Below, piece after piece: positions 44,225 through 52,302 of a stretch of DNA of 64,000 bases (the first letter of the stretch is position 1; each line of letters opens with the position of its first letter). Under the pieces are notes generated by a model. It searched no databases. It was given only the letters and a program-made list of their open reading frames with translations, and was not told the DNA's origin. Both the position numbers and the translations under genes were made by a program. This DNA is from Actinotignum urinale DSM 15805 (GTDB lineage Bacteria > Actinomycetota > Actinomycetes > Actinomycetales > Actinomycetaceae): NCBI RefSeq assembly GCF_000420445.1, contig NZ_ATUY01000004.1:1-64000 (forward strand), read 5' to 3'.

Positions 44225-45975
44225 TTCTTCTCCTTTCGCATTTGTTTGTACCGCTCAGACGTGTAGAAGTCTTTGATGGAGGTTTGGAACTTGGTGTGCT
44301 GCTCCTCTGTCCATTTGTGGCCTTCATGTGTAGGTTGGATCAGCTTGCGAGAAATCTCGTGCCCGTCATAAAAATGAAAGACAAGGTCTTCACGGTTAAG
44401 GACGCTGATATGGTCGATCTTCGAAAGAAAAATAGCGTCATCGAATGCATCAAGACCTAAGACCTCTGCGGTAAGTGAGCGCAAGAGGTCATCTCTGAGT
44501 CCTCTGGTGTCACAGCCGTTATGCTCGGCGCATCGCCAGTATCTGCGTTTTCCGCTGGGAGATGTTGAACAGTTTTGTGTTTGTGCGCGAAAATTGCATC
44601 CGCAATGTTCGCATCGGATTTTAGTTGAAAAGCAGGTGACGTCCGAGCGTTTCATGGCATGAGTGCGCCTATATTCTGAGGCGCGTTTGCGTGCCGCATC
44701 ATCCCACGATTCTTTTTTGGCGTTATTTTCCCAAGTTTCGGTGATGCTGTGTCCGTCTTTGAAATGGAAAATGAGAACCCCTTGTTTGGGTACCGTGATT
44801 TTATCGATTTGCTCATTAAAAACAGCATCATCAAAATCCTCAAGACCGAGCACTTTGGCACAGCAAGTTTTAAGGATTCGATCCGGGATGGCTTTTGCCG
44901 AGCATGTACTGTACTTTTTCTTGCTGGAGCCGCATACCCAGCTGATGACTTTATCCCCAAGATTGGAGTGCTTGGCACGGTTGTTTCGGACGTTTCGCAT
45001 ATAGCTTTTCCCGCACAGCTCACATTTGATTTTTCCGGTAAAGCAGTAGATGTTCAGGCTCTTGTTTGCCCGAGGTCCCAGAGCACGTCTTCTTGCCATC
45101 TCTTCTTGCACATAGTCGAAAGTTTCCTTGTCGATAATCGCTTCATGGGTGTTTGCGATGAAATACTGAGGAAGCTCACCGCGGTTTTTCTTGCGCTTCT
45201 TGGTAATGGGATCTTCGACAAACTCTTTTTGACAGAGCAAATTTCCCGTATAAGTGACATTGGTCAGAACAACCTTAATATTGGAGTCCGTCCAGCGGTT
45301 GCCCTTTCTGGTTGTAATGCCTTCCTCTGCAAATTCACGCTCGGTTTCAAGGCGGGATTTTCCATCAAGGAAGTTTTGAAAGATGCGCCGTACGATCTTT
45401 GCTTCTTCAGGAACAACAATCAGGGTGTCATCCTTCCAGCGGTAGCCATAGACGTTATTTCGTATATTCGGGTTTCCTTCGGACATGCGTTTTCGGATGG
45501 CCCATTTGACGTTGTTAGAGATGCTGATGGTTTCTTCCTGTGCGAAAGAGGCAAGGAGCGTGAGCATCAGCTCACCGTCATCCGAAAGTGAGTTGATTTT
45601 TTCCTTTTCAAATCGGACCTCGATGTTGAGGTCTTTTAACTGTCTTACGACTTTTAGGAGGTCGACCGTGTTACGCGCGAATCGGGAGATGGATTTCGTT
45701 AAGATGAGGTCTATTTTTCCAGCCTTGCAGTCTTTCATCAGGCGCATAAACTCGGGACGTTTTTCCACTGATGTGCCGCTGATGCCTTCATCGGCATAGA
45801 CACCGGCATAATCCCACTCGGGGTTCTTCTGTATCAAATCAGAATAAAAACTGATCTGTGCCGCCAGTGAGTGGTGCAGCCTTTGCGTTTCCATAGAGAC
45901 ACGGGCATAGGCGGCGACTTTTTTGCGGTTTGGCAGCGGTGATTTCTTTGCTTCGATTTTTATGATTTCAACCAT
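44209..45975 (-). CDS. large serine recombinase with duplicated C-terminal zinc module
   Basis: This is a 588-residue recombinase. The catalytic Ser lies in AAYARVSMETQR (about 27), with DEGISGTS and SISRFARNTVD motifs, followed by the recombinase domain (NNVYGYRWKDDTLIVVPEEA). The C-terminus contains two similar zinc-ribbon plus beta modules: CELCGKSY ... FDDAVFNEQIDKITV ... FHFKDGHS and CEHCGCNF ... FDDAIFLSKIDHISV ... FHFYDGHE. The duplication is unusual among recombinases I know. AAAGGAG precedes the ATG at 45975. The two enzymes are translated as a coupled pair, so both may be needed for recombination. Confidence 0.93.
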   Translation of the reverse strand: MVEIIKIEAKKSPLPNRKKVAAYARVSMETQRLHHSLAAQISFYSDLIQKNPEWDYAGVYADEGISGTSVEKRPEFMRLMKDCKAGKIDLILTKSISRFARNTVDLLKVVRQLKDLNIEVRFEKEKINSLSDDGELMLTLLASFAQEETISISNNVKWAIRKRMSEGNPNIRNNVYGYRWKDDTLIVVPEEAKIVRRIFQNFLDGKSRLETEREFAEEGITTRKGNRWTDSNIKVVLTNVTYTGNLLCQKEFVEDPITKKRKKNRGELPQYFIANTHEAIIDKETFDYVQEEMARRRALGPRANKSLNIYCFTGKIKCELCGKSYMRNVRNNRAKHSNLGDKVISWVCGSSKKKYSTCSAKAIPDRILKTCCAKVLGLEDFDDAVFNEQIDKITVPKQGVLIFHFKDGHSITETWENNAKKESWDDAARKRASEYRRTHAMKRSDVTCFSTKIRCEHCGCNFRAQTQNCSTSPSGKRRYWRCAEHNGCDTRGLRDDLLRSLTAEVLGLDAFDDAIFLSKIDHISVLNREDLVFHFYDGHEISRKLIQPTHEGHKWTEEQHTKFQTSIKDFYTSERYKQMRKEKKWQNK

Positions 45976-45999
45976 AGAATCGTCTCCTTTCCGTGTCTA

Positions 46000-46028
46000 T
46001 ACATCACTCTAAAGAGCTGAAATAGCAA
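46000..46028 (-). promoter_or_regulatory. element-type promoter, copy 1 (recombinase operon)
   Basis: TTGCTA (46023-46028), a 17-base spacer and GATGTA (46000-46005) match the arrangement of two other copies at 63003-63031 and 63932-63960, including the flanking ACTTGCTATT and AGAGTGAT. It lies over the 3' end of the SHOCT gene and 25 bases before the recombinase start. Confidence 0.7.
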
Positions 46029-46186
46029 GTAAATAAAGCACCTAAGCCGGGGTGGTATCGCTCGATGAGTGCTTGATCAAGACGAACGAATTCCTCTTTA
46101 TCGATGATGTTTTGCTTGAGCAAAGAAAAGAGGATGGAGCGGGATACTTCATAGGCAAGCTCGGATGCGAAGGCTTCAGTCTTCAT
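46004..46186 (-). CDS. SHOCT-domain small protein
   Basis: This small protein has about 60 residues if started at the ATG at 46184-46186, just upstream of the stop of the preceding gene; an in-frame ATG at 46252 would give 82 residues with a large overlap. The C-terminal part (QNIIDKEEFVRLDQALIERYHP) is the SHOCT motif seen in small proteins next to recombinases in Firmicutes. The role is unknown, perhaps an oligomerisation or accessory factor for the recombinases. Its 3' end overlaps a promoter for them. Confidence 0.7.
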   Translation of the reverse strand: MKTEAFASELAYEVSRSILFSLLKQNIIDKEEFVRLDQALIERYHPGLGALFTCYFSSLE

Positions 46187-46583
46187 GAGAGCCTCCGAAT
46201 CGGTCTTGGATATAGCAAGCATGACTGCAATACTTTCTGTGCGCATTGCCATAGGAAGTGAAAGTTTTTCCGCAGCATGGGCAGGTGAATATATAGATTG
46301 CCTTTTTATTCAGATCTTCCGGATGCTCTTTCCACCAGCTCATCCGGCAGTGCTCTGAGCAGAATTTTTGCTCTTTCCCTTTTTCCTTGACGGGCATTGG
46401 CTTTCCGCAATATTTGCAGTAGCGTAGTGCTGTTAAAGCTTTTGAGGAACCTGTTCTCAGACCTTCTTTTTGGCAAAAGGAAGCCACGGTGCTTTTCGAC
46501 AAATTTAAGGTGGCAGCAATTACGGCATAACTTGCACCGTTTCGTCTCATGTTGTAAATGCTTTGTTTTTCATCATTTGTCAT
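46176..46583 (-). CDS. helix-turn-helix protein with zinc-finger motifs
   Basis: This 135-residue protein starts at the ATG at 46583 (MTNDEKQSIYNMRRNGASY), six bases after GGAGG. The N-terminal helix-turn-helix (about 1-45, SYAVIAATLNLSKSTVASF) resembles sigma-like or resolvase-type DNA-binding heads. It is followed by two Cys clusters, CKYCGKPM ... CSEHC and CPCCGKTF ... CSHAC, that should bind zinc. Proteins of this design precede paired serine recombinases in clostridial elements; I infer a regulator or accessory DNA-binding factor of integration. It is upstream of and close to the SHOCT gene. Confidence 0.78.
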   Translation of the reverse strand: MTNDEKQSIYNMRRNGASYAVIAATLNLSKSTVASFCQKEGLRTGSSKALTALRYCKYCGKPMPVKEKGKEQKFCSEHCRMSWWKEHPEDLNKKAIYIFTCPCCGKTFTSYGNAHRKYCSHACYIQDRFGGSHED

Positions 46584-46713
46584 ATCATCCCTCCAGACAG
46601 AGGGCAGGTCTTGCTGTCCCTCTAACACTCCCTGAAGAGACGAGGGCGTTATGGACGAATCTTTTTCTGCCTTCTACTGTTCCTCTGGAGGTTTTTGAAG
46701 AAGTTGAGCGGAC

Positions 46714-46765
46714 AAAATAAAAAAGCCCGCAAGGGAGTGAAGATTTCTCCTCACGCCTTGCGGGC
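46714..46765 (-). terminator. terminator of the late phage operon
   Basis: GCCCGCAAGG (46725-46734) and CCTTGCGGGC (46756-46765) pair with an inner GTGA/TCAC helix; on the minus strand TTTTTTATT follows. It is 18 bases past the lysin stop. Confidence 0.88.
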
Positions 46766-46782
46766 ATATCAATGCATTCAGC

Positions 46783-47703
46783 TTAGAGCAGTTCGTTTAC
46801 TCGTTTTTGTACAGCTTCGTAATCGTAGCCTGCTTTCGTCAGGCGGTTTACACGGTCCTTACCGTTTCCCCAGTCGCCGCGGATGACCTCTCGGGCAAGT
46901 GTGTCGATGGACTTTTTCGGCTTTATGCCTAAAAGCTCATTTACGCGTGCCTGCACTGCGTCGTAGTCGTAGCCTGCTTTGGTAAGACGGTTTACTCTGA
47001 CCTCACCGTTTCCCCAAGCACCTGCGATGACTTCGTGGGCCAGCGTATCGACAGACTTTCTTGCAGGAGCGGAGCTTGTGCCTTTGCCATAGCCGTTAAA
47101 GCCGCCTTTCCTGATGATGGAGGGATAGTCCACATAGGCAAGATCCATATCGCATCTGCCTGCGATGCCCGGCACCGAGCCGCTCGAAGAATACTGCCAA
47201 AGGCCGTATTGACCGCCATAGGTGCAGCGACTGTTCCACTGCGCTACCCAGAAGGCGTAGCGGTTTCTCACATCAGGGGAAACGTAGTTTAGGGCTGCTG
47301 AGAGCGAGGTATAGAAGCCCGCAAAGTATCCGCCCGCTTCCATCTCATTGCAAAAGGCTCGAATGAGCGAGTCGCAAAAAGCCCGTCCGCGGGCAAGCTG
47401 TGACTTTTCTTCCAAATCAAAGTAGATGGGATAGTCAAACTGCTTGCCGGAGAGCACCTGTTTGCAGACACGTGCTTCTTCGCGTGCCTCTCCGGCGCTT
47501 CCCGCATAGGAGTACCAATAGGCTCCCACGTGAAGACCTGCCGCTTTGGCGCAGGCGTAGTTCGTCTCAAACCACTTGTCTTTTTGAGAAAGTGTCGAGC
47601 CGTAGCCTGCACGAATAATGACGAAGTTAATCCCGCTTTGTTTTACACGCTTAAAATCAATCGATCCCTGCCAGGTTGATACATCAATTCCTTTTATAGT
47701 CAT
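46783..47703 (-). CDS. GH25 endolysin with two CW_7 repeats
   Basis: This 306-residue muramidase should cleave host peptidoglycan at the end of infection. The GH25 domain (about 1-195) begins KGIDVSTWQGSIDF and carries the acidic cleft residues in YPIYFDLEE (about 92-100) and CDMDLAYVDYP near 190. Two nearly identical C-terminal Cpl-7-type (CW_7) cell-wall-binding repeats follow (about 217-258 and 264-306, each with LAxEVIxGxWGNG and RVNRLTKAGYDYxAV). It lies next to the holin gene, as usual for a lysis cassette. Confidence 0.95.
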   Translation of the reverse strand: MTIKGIDVSTWQGSIDFKRVKQSGINFVIIRAGYGSTLSQKDKWFETNYACAKAAGLHVGAYWYSYAGSAGEAREEARVCKQVLSGKQFDYPIYFDLEEKSQLARGRAFCDSLIRAFCNEMEAGGYFAGFYTSLSAALNYVSPDVRNRYAFWVAQWNSRCTYGGQYGLWQYSSSGSVPGIAGRCDMDLAYVDYPSIIRKGGFNGYGKGTSSAPARKSVDTLAHEVIAGAWGNGEVRVNRLTKAGYDYDAVQARVNELLGIKPKKSIDTLAREVIRGDWGNGKDRVNRLTKAGYDYEAVQKRVNELL

Positions 47704-47705
47704 AG

Positions 47706-48119
47706 TTATTTTTCCTCCTTTTCTGCGCGGTCATGAAGCTGTGCCAAGACCGCCTTGAGTTTGTCCGGGACAGGAAGTCCCAGATGAGTCGCGTTTTCCA
47801 CAAGCGACAGCCCTTCGTTTGAGAGATAGAAGGAGATGACGGCCGTGCGAAGAATCGCGCCCTGTGTGATGACGTTAGTGTCGATGATGTTGGCAACGGC
47901 GACCAGAATGAAGATCACGACCTTTTTGGCGATGCCTTTAAAGCCGACTTCGCTTGAGAGCTTTTTATCGGAGACGGCGCACATAATGCCTGTCACGTAA
48001 TCGCAGATGACAAAGGCGATCAGCGCATAGAGAAGTCCGTCAAAGCCTCCTAAGTAATAGCCGAGCCAGCCTCCGATGCCGACAAAAATAAGTTGAATGG
48101 TTGTCCAGAATTCTTTCAT
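47706..48119 (-). CDS. phage holin (toxin secretion/phage lysis type)
   Basis: This 137-residue membrane protein has three to four hydrophobic helices (about 8-25, 27-47, 62-84 and 88-100) and a charged C-terminus ending DRAEKEEK. The central DGLLYALIAFVICDYVTGI and KGIAKKVVIFILVA segments are typical of the TcdE/UtxA holin family. It should form membrane lesions that release the lysin encoded 2 bases downstream. Confidence 0.92.
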   Translation of the reverse strand: MKEFWTTIQLIFVGIGGWLGYYLGGFDGLLYALIAFVICDYVTGIMCAVSDKKLSSEVGFKGIAKKVVIFILVAVANIIDTNVITQGAILRTAVISFYLSNEGLSLVENATHLGLPVPDKLKAVLAQLHDRAEKEEK

Positions 48120-48148
48120 AATAGATTCCTCCTTTGATTTTGAACATG

Positions 48149-48172
48149 AAAAAAAACCGTCAGTACGGCTTT
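48149..48172 (-). terminator. small terminator after the receptor-binding candidate
   Basis: A CCGT/ACGG stem with a CAGT loop is followed on the minus strand by TTTTTTTT. It separates the tail from the lysis genes. Confidence 0.6.
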
Positions 48173-48197
48173 ATGCGAACAAATAGTGGATAGGTGC

Positions 48198-49106
48198 TTA
48201 TTCTTGAGTTTCTGTGGCGAGATAGATTATACTTCCTGTTAGTGTATATGTTCTGTTTGGGTCCGGCTTAGGTGGTGTATCTGAAACCGGGGTGTCCTGG
48301 GTATTCAGATTCTCAAACTCCTTAAGAACAGGTGCATTGGTTGCAGTGGCAGATGATTGGTTAGGATTTATCATCAGGCAAAGAGCGCCTGTTTCAAGCA
48401 TGATAAGAGGACGACTATATTCCTCCTCCATGATAAATGCTGTTCCAACGATTGCAGAAGCAGGCTTAATTGGTGAAACGCATAAAGCCAACAGTGGTCC
48501 GAAGGAATTATCTGTAAGGGAGCGAATAGAAGCCGTGAAATAAAGGGTAGCGAAAGGGCCCTCAACGATCAGATAACTTTCTTGTTTGAATACTACGGCT
48601 GGATTGCTACTTGTCAGAGGAAAAATTTTTCGCTCTTTTCCTTTTCTTAGTACTGCGATCGCATCGCCCGTTGTTTTGGCATCCGCCGCATAGCCTTCTT
48701 TGGAAAGCGTTGCATCAAGTGTGAGAACAGATTTAGGAACAGCGTCAATAGCTTCTTGCACTCGATTTTGCATTTCGCTGATCTTCTGGTCGACCGTGTT
48801 CAGTTTTTCATTCATACGGCTTTTCAACTCATTGGTAGAGTTTTCGCGCTTTTTTTCATCTTCATTTCGTGAACTTTCTGCATTTTGCCGTAATGCCTCG
48901 GCATTCGTTCTTTCTGTTTCAGCATTTTTGCGGGATGTTTCAGCGGATGCTCTTTCTTTTTCCGCCTGAACACGGTTAGCTTCGCCAGATGTCGTGGTTT
49001 CAACCTGCTGATTGATGGCGGCAATCGAGTCGTGGATGGCTCCGCGCACGTCTTTGCCGTAGACGGCCGATAAAATTTTACTGAGATAGGTCTTCACGTT
49101 GGCCAT
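48198..49106 (-). CDS. phage tail fibre / receptor-binding candidate
   Basis: The 302-residue protein has an N-terminal segment KTYLSKILSAVYGKDVRGAI (about 4-23), seen in baseplate-attached proteins (BppU-like) of phages from Gram-positive hosts. A long Ala/Glu/Arg/Asn-rich coiled coil follows (about 30-115), then a beta-rich C-terminal half (about 130-302). Its position between Tal-type genes and the lysis cassette suggests it recognises the host surface. I do not recognise the C-terminal domain. Confidence 0.7.
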   Translation of the reverse strand: MANVKTYLSKILSAVYGKDVRGAIHDSIAAINQQVETTTSGEANRVQAEKERASAETSRKNAETERTNAEALRQNAESSRNEDEKKRENSTNELKSRMNEKLNTVDQKISEMQNRVQEAIDAVPKSVLTLDATLSKEGYAADAKTTGDAIAVLRKGKERKIFPLTSSNPAVVFKQESYLIVEGPFATLYFTASIRSLTDNSFGPLLALCVSPIKPASAIVGTAFIMEEEYSRPLIMLETGALCLMINPNQSSATATNAPVLKEFENLNTQDTPVSDTPPKPDPNRTYTLTGSIIYLATETQE

Positions 49107-49317
49107 GTTCTTTTTCCTCCTTCCCGTCCGCTGCGCTGATCTGCTCGCTCATAAGGGCTATGCGCTGACCTTTTTCTTCTGAGAGCAAGGCTTCTATGAT
49201 GAGGTCAAGTAAAAAGCCGGGAAGCTCATACTTTCCGGCAGTTTGGTTGAGTGCGTATCTCAGTTCGTTTCTCGCTTTTTCAAGGCGCAGGATGAGGGGC
49301 AGTTCGTTTTCTTTCAT
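49078..49317 (-). CDS. small phage protein, tail region
   Basis: This is a 79-residue mainly helical, highly charged protein of unknown function (LRLEKARNELRYALNQTAGK near the start). Its end overlaps the next gene by 29 bases and its start overlaps the upstream gene by four, so it is part of the late operon. Similar short proteins are frequent between tail and lysis genes. Confidence 0.7.
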   Translation of the reverse strand: MKENELPLILRLEKARNELRYALNQTAGKYELPGFLLDLIIEALLSEEKGQRIALMSEQISAADGKEEKEHGQREDLSQ

Positions 49318-49547
49318 AGCGCACCTCCGAAGAGTTTCACGAAGAAGTCGATGATCTTTCTGAAATTGCGGGCAGCCGCAATGAGCTCAGAGGCATCCTT
49401 AACTGAGATTTCTTCGTGCTTGTCGGTGCCTAAGATGATTTCGATGGCTTTCTGCCATTCATCGTCTTTGATTGGAAAGACCGTATCATCCGGCTTTGTT
49501 GCTTCTTTTTCGTTTGACTTTTGTTCGATCAGTTCATGTTCTTCCAT
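49314..49547 (-). CDS. small phage protein, tail region
   Basis: This is a 77-residue acidic protein of unknown function. The start is taken at 49547 (MEEHELIEQKSNEK), as GGAGG lies eight bases before it; the frame is open 15 bases further. The C-terminal AARNFRKIIDFFVKLFGGAL forms an amphipathic helix. It overlaps the next gene by four bases. Confidence 0.65.
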   Translation of the reverse strand: MEEHELIEQKSNEKEATKPDDTVFPIKDDEWQKAIEIILGTDKHEEISVKDASELIAAARNFRKIIDFFVKLFGGAL

Positions 49548-49564
49548 TGCTGTATCCTCCATGT

Positions 49565-51562
49565 TTAAAATGTTGCTTCAATCAAAATTCCATTTTTAAA
49601 CCGCATGCGACATCCGTTTGACCAGCTGGCGACCGTACCGTCGCTGCTCATGGCATTGATTTTTACAAAATGAAAGGCTCCGTTAATGGCTCCGTCAGGC
49701 CAGCTGACATTTCTCAGTCGGTTGTAGTGCATGTCGATGTCACATCCGGCATTTAACATCCCGCCGGAGAAGTTTCCGAAAGATGATCTGGCATAGGTCC
49801 AAACCATCTCATAGCTGCCGCCACCCGCAGGCTGCGCCGCCCATGTCATATAATCTCCGGTTCGCTCGAGGTCAAAGTTGAGGCCTGCGATGGTGTTGGA
49901 GCCGGCAAAGCCGTTTCCGCCGACCAGTCCCAGTTCTTTGTCCTGGTAGTAGATGGAGAGCTTGCCGTAGCCCACACGGACTTTGGTGTCCCCAGAGGCA
50001 GCGACAATGCTGCCGTCAATATCGGCTCCTTTGGCGGTGAGGTGCCCATAAGTCGTGAGCTTAAAGTTCGGAGAATCCACCGAGAGCCTTTTGGCACTGA
50101 GTGCTCCTGAGCTCATATTCCAGCTGATGTTCCCGGTTCTGTCTTTTAAGGTTCCGGCACGAATCAGATCGGCATTTAGCGTGCCGGTCGTGATGTAGTC
50201 GGCCACAATCGCGCCGTTCATCGTGATGGCGGTGCCGTAATATCCGTTGTATCCGGTCTTGGAATAGCCGAGGCCGCCTGCGTTCCATCGCCAGACCTTT
50301 TTGGCTGTATTCTTATCCGCTGTGTCCATGATGAGAATCTCGTTTTTGCGGGTCACGACGTGTCCGGTCGTAGCTGCTGTGATAAGAGCGGTGGCGTTAT
50401 CCTTGGCAAGGCGAAGCGTGTCGGACTGTGTGGGAAGCCGCTCAATGCGCTCGACCAGTTCTTTTTTCTCGCTGATGCTTCGCTCAGAAAGACCTGCCTT
50501 CACTTCGGTTCCAAGTACCACCGTAGAGGATTCAGGGTGATCCAAAGCGATCGTAAGCTCCGTCAGCGGAAAGAACCTGTCCATGCCATGAGGCGGCGAG
50601 ATGACACGAATACGATCTCCGATCTTCATCGCTTCCATATCGGCATGCACAAGATGCAGATCGACAGCGGTGAGTGTCAGGGTGACATCGGCAAACTGGC
50701 TGTCTTTAAGATATTTTTCCGCCTTCTTCTTTAAGTTGGCAGGTACAGAGACATTTTCGAAGCTCACGGTTTTGGTGACGATACCGAAGTTTTGAATGGC
50801 GGAAGGCGACTCCACATAAGTCTTGCCACCGTTGACGCTCTTGATGGTGGTATATTCCTCAAGCGCGGCAATGCTTGATGTCTCAAGCCTTTTGCCAAGC
50901 GGAATCACACGGGTAGCGATGTCTTCTGCCAAAAGCGTGTCGGTGTAGTCAAGGAGGTTTTCTCCGAACTCAATCACCTGTGTGTTGGTGTTATCGGATT
51001 CTGCAAGATAGTCCAGATAGCGAATCTCTCCCACATGGCGCACACGAAGAAAGCCGCCCAAGCGTTTGACGAGTTTGTCGGTGATGGCATCCAAGGTGGT
51101 CTCCCAGTTGGTGTAGCGGTAAAGCGAGTCGTTGGGGTCGGTAACGGTGACCTGCCCGACCGTGAAGCGCTTATTGTGCGCGCCGTCTTTTGCCATCTGA
51201 TTGTTGTGCTTGGCAATAAGCATCTCAAGAAAAGCGCGGGGCGAGACGTCATGAAATTCGGAAGGCTCCTGCACGGAGTCCAAAAGAAAGGCCAGTTCTC
51301 CTTCGCAGGTGATGCTCTTGGTGCCGTAAAAGTCCCGCTCAACTGATAAAATGCGGCCGTAAAAAAGTGCCACACCGTCACGCTCCACACGGACGGTGGA
51401 ATCCAGCGCTTTGAGCTTTTCGTAGAGCGGATTGATCTTCGGTACGCGGGCAGAAAATGTGCCGGATTTTCCAAGCGCCAGCTCCAGCACCGGATCAATA
51501 AGAACAGCCTCATCATCGCCCGGTATATAGAGCACGTGCTCATCTAAAAACACTTGGTACAT
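49565..51562 (-). CDS. phage tail protein (Tal / endopeptidase-tail type)
   Basis: This 665-residue tail-tip protein has an N-terminal part (about 1-370) resembling the Tal/gp37-like baseplate hub (KINPLYEKLKALDSTVRV, LFYGRILSVERDFYGTK, DVSPRAFLEMLIAKHN). A connector with TLRLAKDNATALITAATTG follows, then a beta-rich C-terminus with GALSAKRLSVDSPNFKLT. It starts on the base of the Dit stop. No peptidase catalytic residues can be assigned with confidence. Confidence 0.82.
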   Translation of the reverse strand: MYQVFLDEHVLYIPGDDEAVLIDPVLELALGKSGTFSARVPKINPLYEKLKALDSTVRVERDGVALFYGRILSVERDFYGTKSITCEGELAFLLDSVQEPSEFHDVSPRAFLEMLIAKHNNQMAKDGAHNKRFTVGQVTVTDPNDSLYRYTNWETTLDAITDKLVKRLGGFLRVRHVGEIRYLDYLAESDNTNTQVIEFGENLLDYTDTLLAEDIATRVIPLGKRLETSSIAALEEYTTIKSVNGGKTYVESPSAIQNFGIVTKTVSFENVSVPANLKKKAEKYLKDSQFADVTLTLTAVDLHLVHADMEAMKIGDRIRVISPPHGMDRFFPLTELTIALDHPESSTVVLGTEVKAGLSERSISEKKELVERIERLPTQSDTLRLAKDNATALITAATTGHVVTRKNEILIMDTADKNTAKKVWRWNAGGLGYSKTGYNGYYGTAITMNGAIVADYITTGTLNADLIRAGTLKDRTGNISWNMSSGALSAKRLSVDSPNFKLTTYGHLTAKGADIDGSIVAASGDTKVRVGYGKLSIYYQDKELGLVGGNGFAGSNTIAGLNFDLERTGDYMTWAAQPAGGGSYEMVWTYARSSFGNFSGGMLNAGCDIDMHYNRLRNVSWPDGAINGAFHFVKINAMSSDGTVASWSNGCRMRFKNGILIEATF

Positions 51563-52302
51563 TAAAGGCTTCCTCCTCTCACAGATACGGTGACGGTGTA
51601 AGTTCCAAAAAAGCGCAGCGTGTCGCCGGATTCAGGAATGACAAGGTCGGCGAAACGATTTGTGCCGGCATGAAGCGTCCACGACTTTCTCAGCTTGATG
51701 GAGTAGACGTAGTTTTTTCTGCCTTCGGTTTCTTGGTAGTTTCTGACATGAAACGTCGGCACCATCGGAACGTGCGATCCGGGAACAAGAAGGTCGGTAT
51801 AAGAGCTTACGCTCACATCCCGATAGTCTCGGATGATGCCGCTTTCAAAGTTAAACGAGTCCCAAAGCCAATCCTCATCGCTTGCGGCAAGCTCCCATTT
51901 ATACGGATCGCAGGCAATCTCCAGCTCAATTTGTCCCAAAGCGCGGGTGCGCTCAAAGTTTTTTACTTCGGCTCGGCCTTCAAAGTAGTATTCCGGCTCG
52001 GAGTCCAAGATGACCTTGACATGCTTTCCATGTATTTCGTCGAGGAAGGCTCGGAGCCTTCCTGCCCAGCTTTCGATCTTTCCGATGCCGCCAAGCGTAA
52101 AGGAGAGCGTGCGTCCTTCGTATTCGCATCGTCCCGTCAGAGCCTCTGTGAGATCGAGGCGCTTGGATGATCCGGGAATCTCAACGATGAGTGTTTTAGG
52201 CTTTGGCATACCGACCACGTCGGTGTTGGATACGACAAGCCCGTAATTCTTCCACGTGTGTTTGCCGTTTAGAGTGGCTCCAAAGCCTATGTTTTGGTTC
52301 AT
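51562..52302 (-). CDS. distal tail protein Dit
   Basis: This 246-residue baseplate adaptor ring protein has an N-terminal KHTWKNYGLVVSNTDVVGMP and central EALTGRCEYEGRTLSFTLG that are typical of Dit/Sipho_tail proteins in clostridial phages. It overlaps the tape-measure gene by four bases and is followed by the Tal-type gene, the conserved order TMP-Dit-Tal. Confidence 0.85.
   Translation of the reverse strand: MNQNIGFGATLNGKHTWKNYGLVVSNTDVVGMPKPKTLIVEIPGSSKRLDLTEALTGRCEYEGRTLSFTLGGIGKIESWAGRLRAFLDEIHGKHVKVILDSEPEYYFEGRAEVKNFERTRALGQIELEIACDPYKWELAASDEDWLWDSFNFESGIIRDYRDVSVSSYTDLLVPGSHVPMVPTFHVRNYQETEGRKNYVYSIKLRKSWTLHAGTNRFADLVIPESGDTLRFFGTYTVTVSVRGGSL

Noticed and set aside
49565-51562. 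active endopeptidase in the tail protein
   Set aside because: The family name suggests a peptidase, but I could not find a convincing catalytic set, so only a structural role is called.
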